Assembly (NCBI GenBank): GCA_910589085.1
Contig: CAJUSG010000016.1
Span: 1 to 12,080 of the forward strand
Direction: 5' to 3'
Source of the DNA: an uncultured Oscillospiraceae bacterium
Lineage (GTDB): Bacteria > Bacillota > Clostridia > Oscillospirales > Oscillospiraceae
DNA: 12,080 bases
The number at the start of each line of letters is the position of its first letter. The first letter of the stretch is position 1. Shown one piece after another: positions 6,158-12,080 of this stretch. The notes beneath the pieces are model-generated. The model was given only the letters and a program-made list of their open reading frames with translations, did no database searches and was not told the DNA's origin. Position numbers and translations under genes: made by a program.

Positions 6158-7999
6158 TCATTGGGGCACCGCCAGGATGATACGGATGCGCCCGCCGGCG
6201 GAGCAGCCCAGGCTGTCGTACCAGCCGGTGAGCTTGTAGTCCTGGCCGTTGATCTGGGAGAGGTCGGTGAGGTAATAGCCCTGGCTGGCGGTGCCGTCCC
6301 GGAGGAGAACCTGAACATTCTCGGCAATTTTATACTCCTTTCCGCCGCCCATAGCGCTGAGGGCGGACAGGCTGTCCAGCGTGACAGAGGTCAGCTGCCG
6401 CATGGTTTTGAGGCTGCCCTTCTCATACACCAGCATCGCGCCTCCTGCGGAAATGGGGTACTTGGCCGCGCCGCTGATGTTCTGGACCTGTCCGTCCTGG
6501 ATATAGGTGTAGCTGACCGAGACATTCATCTCGCTGGACCTGTCGTCGATCCCGCTGACATAGACATAGGGGGCGGTGTCGCCGGTGACATTCTGCAGCA
6601 CCATGCGGTCGATCTCCCCGGCGGCGTTCAGGGTGTAGTACCGCACGTCGTCCCCGGCCAGCCGGGCTCCCGCCAGCCGGGAGGGGTAAATGCGGGCATA
6701 GCCGCCGTTGTCGTCGGTGTCCAGAATCTGCGCCCCGGCGGCGAATTGATAACCGGCGAAGCCGGTCCCGTCCTGGCTCACCGTCCCCTCCAGCTTTTTG
6801 GTGGACAGGCTCCTCACGGTAGTCCCCGACTGGGTGGTGGAGACGGTGACCAGCCGTCCGGCGGACAGGGCGCTGCCGCTGTGGTAGAAGGTGCGCACCA
6901 CCCCGTCGGTGCAGGCGATCTGGCTGGTGACCTGTGCGGAGGCGGTGGCCGAGCTGGTGGTGGAGGCGTTGGAGGCGGCTTTGGTGCTGGACACCACCGA
7001 GCCGTAGTAGACGGCCTCGTTCTCCACCGCGTCAATGACCCGGACCACCTCGCCGTTCATGCCCAGCAGGAGGGTGACCAGATCCCCCTCCTGAAAGCTG
7101 CCCTGGCTGGAGAGCTGGTAGGCGGCCTCGGAGGTGCCGAGCTGATAGCTCACCCCGGCCACGGCTGCGGCGGTGGGGGCGGCGGCGCTGGGGGACAGGC
7201 CGGTGAGGGTGCCCGTCACCCGGTCGTGGTAAACCCAGACTGTGGACATATTGGCGCTGTAGTAGTACACGTCGTGCTGCTGGACTGCGGAAAGGGAGGA
7301 CGCCGCCCCGTTGTAGTACACGGTGCCGGGAGTAAAGGGCAGGGACAGGGCGGCGCTCTCCGCCACATAGGGCCCCTTGGTCCCGGCGGACACCAGGGCG
7401 GAGTAGTCCACCTGGCCGTTGGTGACGGAGCAGCCCAGGGTGGTGCCGTACACCGTTCCGGCGCTGGTCTGGGCGGTGAGCAGGTTGTAGAACAGATTTA
7501 CGCAGTCCTGCCGGGTCAGCTTGGCCCCCTGGGCCGCGGAGACCTGGTCCAGCAGGCCGATGGAGCTGGCCTTGGCCAGCTGGGCGGCGGGATATGCCCC
7601 CTTCAGGGCGCTGGGGTCGTAGCCCAGGGCCTTCAGCAGGGCGGCGCAGCCCTCCTCCAGGGAGATGGCCTGATCCGGGCGAAAGGTGCCGTCGGCGTAG
7701 CCGGACATCCAGCCCTGTTCAACGGCAATCCGGACATACCCGCTGGCCTGGTGGTCCCCTCTCAGGTCCTTGAACAGGGAGGCCCCGTAGCCCTCCGCCG
7801 CGTCCTTGTAGGGGGAGGCGGCGGTAAGCATCTGGGCAAACTGGGCCCGGGTGACCGTACTGCTGAGGCTGTCGTCCCCGGAGAGGATACCCAGGGCCTG
7901 AAGGGCCTCCTGCCTGGAGCCGGCGGCCCCCGCCCCGACGCACAGGGAGAGGGCGAGGCAGAGGGCAAGGACGGCGGAGGTAATACGTTTTATTGTCAT
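6158..7999 (-). CDS. SLH-domain cell-surface protein
   Basis: 613 residues from the ATG at 7999, which has GGAG 7 bp upstream and is followed at once by a signal peptide (MTIKRITSAVLALCLALSLC, cleavage probably near AGAA-GS). Three S-layer-homology repeats follow: residues about 30-65 (LGILSGDD then VTRAQFAQML), 74-128 (FKDLRGDHQASGYVRIAVEQ, GYADGTFRPDQAISLEEGCA) and 140-178 (ASSIGLLD, LTRQDCVNLFYNLL). SLH repeats bind secondary wall polymer and hold proteins on the cell surface. The remainder is Ser/Thr/Ala/Tyr-rich with many short beta-like segments and a low-complexity linker near 338-358; I recognise no enzyme domain. An upstream in-frame TTG at 8092 would put 31 residues before the signal peptide and is rejected. 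The gene is 89 bp after the ABC permease stop, in the same direction, so it could be co-expressed with the exporter. Confidence 0.88.
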   Translation of the reverse strand: MTIKRITSAVLALCLALSLCVGAGAAGSRQEALQALGILSGDDSLSSTVTRAQFAQMLTAASPYKDAAEGYGASLFKDLRGDHQASGYVRIAVEQGWMSGYADGTFRPDQAISLEEGCAALLKALGYDPSALKGAYPAAQLAKASSIGLLDQVSAAQGAKLTRQDCVNLFYNLLTAQTSAGTVYGTTLGCSVTNGQVDYSALVSAGTKGPYVAESAALSLPFTPGTVYYNGAASSLSAVQQHDVYYYSANMSTVWVYHDRVTGTLTGLSPSAAAPTAAAVAGVSYQLGTSEAAYQLSSQGSFQEGDLVTLLLGMNGEVVRVIDAVENEAVYYGSVVSSTKAASNASTTSSATASAQVTSQIACTDGVVRTFYHSGSALSAGRLVTVSTTQSGTTVRSLSTKKLEGTVSQDGTGFAGYQFAAGAQILDTDDNGGYARIYPSRLAGARLAGDDVRYYTLNAAGEIDRMVLQNVTGDTAPYVYVSGIDDRSSEMNVSVSYTYIQDGQVQNISGAAKYPISAGGAMLVYEKGSLKTMRQLTSVTLDSLSALSAMGGGKEYKIAENVQVLLRDGTASQGYYLTDLSQINGQDYKLTGWYDSLGCSAGGRIRIILAVPQ

Positions 8000-8027
8000 A
8001 ATGATACTCCTTTTTGGCGTGATGGTA

Positions 8028-8054
8028 TGTAGGGCGCGACGACCCGGCGCGCCG
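8028..8054. repeat. Dispersed intergenic repeat, copy A
   Basis: This 27-bp stretch differs at one base from 11898-11924, and the part of that sequence still inside the window recurs at 12054-12080. It contains GGCGCG and CGCGCC arms that can form a hairpin. It lies between the permease and SLH genes and so in the leader of the SLH message if the two are co-transcribed. Confidence 0.8.
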
Positions 8055-8088
8055 TCATGGAGGACCCAAACGGGCCGACATCCAAAGA

Positions 8089-9279
8089 TCAATCATAATG
8101 CAGCGCATCGATAGGGTTAAGCCGTGCCGCTTTTTTGGCGGGGAGGTAACCGAAGAGCACGCCGATCCCCGCGGAGATACCGAAGGCCATGAGGACGGCG
8201 AAGGGGGTAGGGGCGACGGTGAGGGCCTCCTCCATCAGCCGTGCCACCACCACGGTGGCGGCGGCGGACAGGAGGTAACCCAGTCCGATGCCGATGAGCC
8301 CGCCCAGGGCGCTGGTGACGGCCGCCTCGATGACAAACTGCTCCATAATGGTCCGCTCCTTGGCCCCCAACGACTTGCGCACGCCGATCTCCCGGGTGCG
8401 CTCGGTGACGGACACCAGCATGATGTTCATGATCCCGATGCCCCCCACCACCAGGGAGATGGCGGCGATGCCGGCCAGCACGCCCACCAGGATATCGATC
8501 ATCCCGGTCATGGTGTCCACCAGCTCGGACATGGTGATAATGGTGAAATAGTCGTCGCTGCCGAAGAAATCGGTGAGGGCCCGCTCCAGGGCGGCCTTGC
8601 TCTCATCCATGCGGTCCTCGTCCGCCATGGTAACCACATAGCTGGACACCCGGCTGCCTCCCAGCCGGGCGGCGGTGGAGTAGGGCAGGTAGAGGCAGTC
8701 GTCGCCGCCCCCCTCGCTCATGGAGTCCTCCCGCTGGTTCAGCACCCCCACGACGGTCAAAGCCTGGCCTCCCACCCGGAGGGTCTGGCCCAGGGCGTTT
8801 CCGCCGAACCGGGCCTGATTCACATAGGCCCCCACCACACACACCCTGGCCCGGGTGGCGATGTCGCTGTATTGCAGCCCCCGGCCCTGAGAAATGGTGT
8901 AGCCATAGATGCTGTTGTAGTCCTCGCTCACCCCGGAGACCGAGATGGAGGTGGTCTCGCTGCCGATCTTCACCCCGCCCATCATAGAGACGGTGGGGGA
9001 GCACAGCTCCAGCTGGCCGGGGTGCCCGGCCACGATCTCATACATGTCCTCCACCTCCATAGTCCGGGTGGCCCCCCGGGCCTGGACGGTGACGGTGAGG
9101 GTGTTGGTCCCCATGCTGGAGAAGCTGTCGGCGATGTAGTGCTCCAGGCCGCTGCCCAGCCCGACGATGACGATGACCGCCGCCACACCGATGATGATGC
9201 CAAGCATGGTGAGCAGGGTGCGGACCTTGCTGGAGGCGATGTTTTTCAGGGCCAGGGAGAAGGATTCGGTAATTCTCAC
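8089..9279 (-). CDS. MacB/FtsX-type ABC transporter permease
   Basis: 396 residues from a GTG start whose GTGA overlaps the stop of the ATPase gene, indicating translational coupling. Topology is that of MacB-like permeases. A conserved N-terminus (SLALKNIASSKVRTLLTMLG) leads into membrane helix 1 (about 21-42), followed by a large extracytoplasmic domain (about 45-255). Three further helices lie at about 264-289, 315-345 and 359-380. The loop after helix 2, VTERTREIGVRKSLGAKERT, is the diagnostic coupling motif, and the end PAKKAARLNPIDALHYD is the family's usual tail. Such permeases do not pass substrate through a classic channel but work mechanically, driving export of peptides, lipoproteins or drugs with an adaptor protein. 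Its partners here are the ATPase and adaptor encoded directly upstream. Substrate unknown. Confidence 0.94.
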   Translation of the reverse strand: MRITESFSLALKNIASSKVRTLLTMLGIIIGVAAVIVIVGLGSGLEHYIADSFSSMGTNTLTVTVQARGATRTMEVEDMYEIVAGHPGQLELCSPTVSMMGGVKIGSETTSISVSGVSEDYNSIYGYTISQGRGLQYSDIATRARVCVVGAYVNQARFGGNALGQTLRVGGQALTVVGVLNQREDSMSEGGGDDCLYLPYSTAARLGGSRVSSYVVTMADEDRMDESKAALERALTDFFGSDDYFTIITMSELVDTMTGMIDILVGVLAGIAAISLVVGGIGIMNIMLVSVTERTREIGVRKSLGAKERTIMEQFVIEAAVTSALGGLIGIGLGYLLSAAATVVVARLMEEALTVAPTPFAVLMAFGISAGIGVLFGYLPAKKAARLNPIDALHYD

Positions 9280-10019
9280 GCCCCCGCACCCCCTCTCATG
9301 CCGGCGGCTCTGGGGGTGACCACCGCCTCCGGGGCGCTGGCGGGGCCGTCATACACCACCCGGCCGTCCTCCAGGCGGATGATCCGCTGGGCCTGAACGG
9401 CGATGGAGTTGTCGTGAGTGATGAGGACCACGGTGTGCCCCTGACCGTGGAGGTCCTGGAGCATTTCCAGCACCTCCCGGCCGGTGCGGGAGTCCAGCGC
9501 GCCGGTGGGCTCGTCGGCCAGAATCACCGAGGGCTTTCCCACCAGGGCCCGGGCGATGGACACCCGCTGCTGCTGGCCCCCAGACAGCTCCATAGGCCGG
9601 TGCCGCCACTTGTCCCCCAGCCCCACCTGCTCCAGGGCGGCCCGGGCCCGATCCCGCCGCTCCCCCCGGGACACGCCGGCGTACATCAGCGGGACCTCCA
9701 CATTTTCCAATAGATTCAGCTTGGGCAGCAGGTTGTATTGCTGAAAGATGAAGCCCAGCAGCTCGTTGCGGATCTCGGCCAGCCGGTTTTTGTTCATCCG
9801 GCCCACATCCTGGCCGTCCAGGAGGTAGGTCCCCTCTGAGGGCACGTCCAGGCAGCCGATGATGTTCATGCAGGTGGACTTCCCCGACCCGGAGGAGCCC
9901 ACAATGGCGGTGAACTCCCCGGCCCCGATCTCGAAGGAGATGTGGTCGGCGGCGGTGACGGTACTGTCTCCCATGGAGTAGTACTTGCACACCTCCTGAA
10001 AGGTAATCAGCGCCGCCAT
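9276..10019 (-). CDS. MacB/LolD-type ABC transporter ATP-binding protein
   Basis: 247 residues from the ATG at 10019. The adaptor gene's stop and this start read TGATATG, one base apart, and GGGGAGG in the end of the adaptor gene is the ribosome binding site. An upstream in-frame GTG at 10106 would lie deep in the adaptor gene and is rejected. All nucleotide-binding motifs are intact: Walker A GSSGSGKST (41-49), Q-loop at FQQYNLLP (92-99), signature LSGGQQQR (145-152), Walker B VILADEPTGALD (165-176) and H-loop THD (H202 in 201-203). The Q-loop context and 'TGALDSRTG' are typical of the MacB/LolD/FtsE branch. It powers the neighbouring permease from the cytoplasmic side. The last 20 residues are rich in Ala, Pro and Gly and probably disordered. 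Confidence 0.95.
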   Translation of the reverse strand: MAALITFQEVCKYYSMGDSTVTAADHISFEIGAGEFTAIVGSSGSGKSTCMNIIGCLDVPSEGTYLLDGQDVGRMNKNRLAEIRNELLGFIFQQYNLLPKLNLLENVEVPLMYAGVSRGERRDRARAALEQVGLGDKWRHRPMELSGGQQQRVSIARALVGKPSVILADEPTGALDSRTGREVLEMLQDLHGQGHTVVLITHDNSIAVQAQRIIRLEDGRVVYDGPASAPEAVVTPRAAGMRGGAGA

Positions 10020-10020
10020 A

Positions 10021-11742
10021 TCAGAAGCCTCCCCGTCCGCCGCCGGGCCCTCCGCCGGCGGACACTGTGATGTTTGGCATCCCTCCGCCGGGCATAGCCC
10101 CGTCACTGAAGGTCGCCACGCCCATGCCGCCGGGGATCATCATCTCAAATCTGCCCGAGCCGGTGGTGGGGATGTAGGCCACCGTGTCCCCCTCCTGGAG
10201 GCCGGAGGTGATCTCGATGTAGCTGCTGTCGCTGGCCCCGATCTCCACGGGGACGGAATAGTACTCCCCGCCCTCCATAGCCGTGCCGTTGGCGGCGCTG
10301 GGGGAATCGGCGGTAACCAGCACGGTGTTCCCCCGGTTCAGCGCCCCGGCGGGGATGGCCAGCACGCCGCTGGCGCTCTGGAGAGTGATGGCGGCGTCCA
10401 CATTCATACCGGGGAGCAGGCCCTCCGTCTCGTCAATGCGGACGGTGACCGGGTAGGTGGTGGTCCCCCCGGAAGAGGTCCCGGCCACGCTCACCTTGGT
10501 GACCACCCCGGTGTAGGTCTTCCCCTCCACCGCGTCGGCGGTGATGCTCACCTTCTGCCCCACCTCAATGTCAGAGATATCCAGCTCATCCACGCTGAGG
10601 GTCATGGTCAGGTAGCTCAGGTCATAGATGGAGCACAGCACCTTCCCCGCCTCGCTGGTCTCCCCGGCCTTGTAGTTCTTGTCGATGACCGTCCCCCGGA
10701 TGGGGGAGGTGATGGTGTAGTTGTCCAGCTGGTCCTGGCGGCTCTCCAGAGACAGCTGGGCGTTGCGCAGGGAGTCGGCGGCGCTCTGGAGGCTGTCCTC
10801 CACACTGTCGCTGGTCAGGGTGAGGATGACGCCCCCCCGATTGACCCAGCTCCCCTCCTGGGCCTGAATGGAGGCCACCTGGCCGGAGACCTCCGCCGTG
10901 ATATTCTCCTCCGCCGCGTATTCGAAGGGGGCGCTCCCGGCGCTGGCACAGCCGTCAACTGTGACGGAGCCGGTCTGGCTGGGGGTGAGGGCCCCGGGGT
11001 TGGAGACCTCCACCGTCACATAGCGGACCATCATGCCGCCCTCCAGCACGGTGTCCATCCGGTCAACTTTAGAGACGGTCCCTTCCAGGGTCTCAAAGGT
11101 GCTCTCCAGGGTGACCGAGGCGCTCTGGCCCACATAGAAGGAGGCCGCCTCGTCGGAGAGGAAGGGGACCTTCAGCGTCATCACGTCGGAGTTGCGCAGG
11201 GTGGCCACGGTCTGCCCGGCGGACACGTCGTCCCCCGCCTCCACCTCCAGGGCGAGGACCCGGCCCGCCTTGGGGGCGGTGACCGACAGCTTCTCCAGGT
11301 CCTTGACCCGGCTGTCATAGCTGCGCTGGGCCTGATCCAGGGAGAGCTGGGCCTGCTCCAGAGAGCTTGACAGGTCAGAGGTGTCGATGGTGTACAGCAC
11401 CGTCCCCTCCTCCACCTGGTCCCCCTCCTCAAAATCGGCGGTGAGGATGTTCCCCTCCGCCAGGGAGGTGACCGAGTAGGAGTTGGCCGCCTCCAGGGCG
11501 CCGCTGCCGGTGATCTGGGCGGTGATGTCCCGCCGCTCCACGGGGGCGGTGGTGTAGGTCAGGCCGGCGGCGGAGACGGGCTGACCGCCCCCGGCCAGCC
11601 GCAGGGCGAAGGCCCCCGCCAGCGCGCAGGCCGCCACCGGGATAACGACCCGTTTGCGCAGCAGCTTTCTGGCCAGCGCGCCGGATGCTCTGCCGGACTT
11701 CTCCCGCTGGGGGGAGTCCCGTCTCAATGCAGGAAGGTTCAT
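10021..11742 (-). CDS. MacA/HlyD-type adaptor with two lipoyl-hairpin modules
   Basis: 573 residues from the ATG at 11742 (AAAGGA upstream, spacing about 11). An in-frame TTG at 11823 would add 27 unlikely residues. A basic N-terminus precedes one membrane anchor (about 31-48, VVIPVAACALAGAFALRLAG), so the bulk is outside the membrane. Module 1: lipoyl half 91-119, helical hairpin 121-152 (SSSLEQAQLSLDQAQRSYDS), lipoyl half 153-182, then a beta-barrel-like part to about 262. Module 2 repeats the order: 280-310, hairpin 311-341 (DSLQSAADSLRNAQLSLESR), 342-372 and a barrel to about 455. A membrane-proximal domain follows (to about 530), then a Gly/Met/Pro-rich tail. Typical MacA-like adaptors have one such module and about 370-400 residues. 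It should link the ABC pair encoded next to it to the cell surface. The first gene of the operon. Confidence 0.9.
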   Translation of the reverse strand: MNLPALRRDSPQREKSGRASGALARKLLRKRVVIPVAACALAGAFALRLAGGGQPVSAAGLTYTTAPVERRDITAQITGSGALEAANSYSVTSLAEGNILTADFEEGDQVEEGTVLYTIDTSDLSSSLEQAQLSLDQAQRSYDSRVKDLEKLSVTAPKAGRVLALEVEAGDDVSAGQTVATLRNSDVMTLKVPFLSDEAASFYVGQSASVTLESTFETLEGTVSKVDRMDTVLEGGMMVRYVTVEVSNPGALTPSQTGSVTVDGCASAGSAPFEYAAEENITAEVSGQVASIQAQEGSWVNRGGVILTLTSDSVEDSLQSAADSLRNAQLSLESRQDQLDNYTITSPIRGTVIDKNYKAGETSEAGKVLCSIYDLSYLTMTLSVDELDISDIEVGQKVSITADAVEGKTYTGVVTKVSVAGTSSGGTTTYPVTVRIDETEGLLPGMNVDAAITLQSASGVLAIPAGALNRGNTVLVTADSPSAANGTAMEGGEYYSVPVEIGASDSSYIEITSGLQEGDTVAYIPTTGSGRFEMMIPGGMGVATFSDGAMPGGGMPNITVSAGGGPGGGRGGF

Positions 11743-11840
11743 GTCTGAAATCGTCCTTTCTGTTTTAGGCTGGCCCCATCCTAACAGGAAAATTTGAACA
11801 GCCGGAGGAGGAAATCGAAACAAAAGCTAAACAACCTGCA

Positions 11841-11883
11841 AACAAAAAGAAACGCCGCCCCGCCCCTAATGGGCGGAGCGGCG
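11841..11883 (-). terminator. Rho-independent terminator for a minus-strand gene beyond the right edge
   Basis: Read on the minus strand, CGCCGCTCCGCCC (11883-11871) pairs with GGGCGGGGCGGCG (11865-11853) at 12 of 13 positions around ATTAG. TTTCTTTTTGTT follows directly (11852-11841). This is a textbook layout and suggests that transcription arrives from the right. The hairpin is also the first part of the repeat unit at 11853. Confidence 0.7.
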
Positions 11884-11922
11884 GATGTTATTGAGGGTGT
11901 AGGGCGCGACGACTCGGCGCGC
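11853..11922. repeat. 70-bp direct repeat, copy 1
   Basis: It is identical to 12011-12080 except for one base (T at 11867, C at 12025). It contains two hairpins: 11853-11883 and the GGCGCG/CGCGCC pair at 11903-11923. The distance from start to start of the two copies is 158 bp. Confidence 0.95.
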
Positions 11923-11979
11923 CGCCGGAGCGGTTTGCAACGCCGGCCAAGCGGGCCGCCGGGTCGCCGGCCTCTACAC
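11897..11979. repeat. Possible small inverted-repeat element
   Basis: The stretch starts GTGTAGGGCGCGACGAC and ends GTCGCCGGCCTCTACAC. The outer GTGTAG/CTACAC arms are exact, and the inner parts match imperfectly (GTCG near both inner ends). The interior is very GC-rich with further self-pairing. It resembles a REP- or MITE-like palindromic unit about 83 bp long, with no coding capacity. Confidence 0.4.
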
Positions 11980-12010
11980 ACGCCCCAGGGGAAGGAATGT
12001 AGGGGGCGGG
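11923..12010. other. Non-coding spacer between the repeat copies
   Basis: Together with the flanking repeats and the adaptor leader (11743-11852), this belongs to a 338-bp stretch without a gene. I see GC-rich self-complementary sequence (GCCGGCC, GCGGGCCGCC) and no open frame with a ribosome binding site. The adaptor promoter should lie in 11743-11852, but no convincing -35/-10 pair was found there. Confidence 0.6.
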
Positions 12011-12025
12011 CGCCGCCCCGCCCCC
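12002..12025. repeat. Alternative hairpin at the start of repeat copy 2
   Basis: GGGGGCGGG (12002-12010) pairs perfectly with CCCGCCCCC (12017-12025) around CGCCGC. This uses bases that would otherwise pair with 12029-12041, as in copy 1, so the two structures are mutually exclusive. Confidence 0.55.
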
Positions 12026-12080
12026 AATGGGCGGAGCGGCGGATGTTATTGAGGGTGTAGGGCGCGACGACTCGGCGCGC
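12011..12080. repeat. 70-bp direct repeat, copy 2 (cut by window end)
   Basis: 69 of 70 bases equal copy 1 at 11853-11922. The match runs up to the last base of the window, so the true repeat may be longer. Confidence 0.95.

Noticed and set aside
6161..8032. Long plus-strand open frame (623 codons) opposite the SLH gene
   Set aside because: It is a shadow of the GC-rich minus-strand gene: Gly/Ala/Val-rich without domains, no ribosome binding site. The minus frame has a signal peptide and SLH repeats.
8000..8092. Upstream in-frame TTG start for the SLH protein
   Set aside because: It would place 31 residues, partly encoded by the dispersed repeat, before a normal signal peptide; the ATG at 7999 has a good ribosome binding site.
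8098..9396. Plus-strand open frame (432 codons) opposite the permease
   Set aside because: His/Gly/Asp-rich composition typical of antisense frames; the permease on the other strand has clear family motifs.
11853..12080. CRISPR array or attachment site in the right-end repeats
   Set aside because: Only two copies, 70 bp long with an 88-bp interval and strong internal hairpins; no cas or integrase gene nearby. It does not fit CRISPR spacing.

Overview
The window looks like a chromosomal segment from a GC-rich, anaerobic, Gram-positive gut-type Firmicute, probably a Clostridia/Oscillospiraceae relative (inference). The reasons are strong AGGAGG-type ribosome binding sites, an oxygen-sensitive radical SAM sulfatase activase, an S-layer-homology protein, a GntR regulator with a LacI-like sensor and a SorC regulator. 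No rRNA, tRNA, CRISPR array, transposase or phage gene was seen.

Region 1 (1-3572, plus strand) is a sulfatase module. It holds the C-terminal part of a sulfatase (its start lies outside the window), a GntR/LacI-type regulator, an anaerobic sulfatase-maturating enzyme (anSME) and a TauE/SafE membrane permease. The close spacing suggests one operon. anSME would install the formylglycine that the sulfatase needs, the regulator probably senses a sugar-like ligand, and the permease could move the sulfur anion that is released.

Region 2 (3573-6140, plus strand) starts with a SorC-family regulator that has its own promoter and a good terminator. After a second promoter come an unusual dihydroxyacetone-kinase-derived gene and a small VOC-fold protein. 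The kinase-derived gene is the oddest item in the window. It is one intact frame with a near-perfect ribosome binding site, but it appears to join the N-terminus of DhaL, the C-terminus of DhaL and the C-terminal half of DhaK, with about 120 and about 160 residues missing. A motif GTAACATATRT occurs at both promoters and is a candidate SorC operator.

Region 3 (6158-11742, minus strand) reads right to left: a membrane-fusion/adaptor protein with two lipoyl-hairpin modules, a MacB-type ATPase, a MacB/FtsX-type permease and an SLH-domain protein. The first three genes are tightly coupled (TGATATG and GTGA junctions) and form an ABC export system. The SLH protein would sit in the cell wall layer outside it. 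A perfect 15-bp hairpin separates this convergent operon from region 2.

Region 4 (11743-12080) has no gene that I can support. It holds a 70-bp direct repeat (69/70 identical, 158-bp period) with strong hairpins. One of these looks like a minus-strand terminator for a gene beyond the right edge. The core of the repeat recurs at 8028-8054, between the permease and the SLH gene, so it is a dispersed intergenic repeat.
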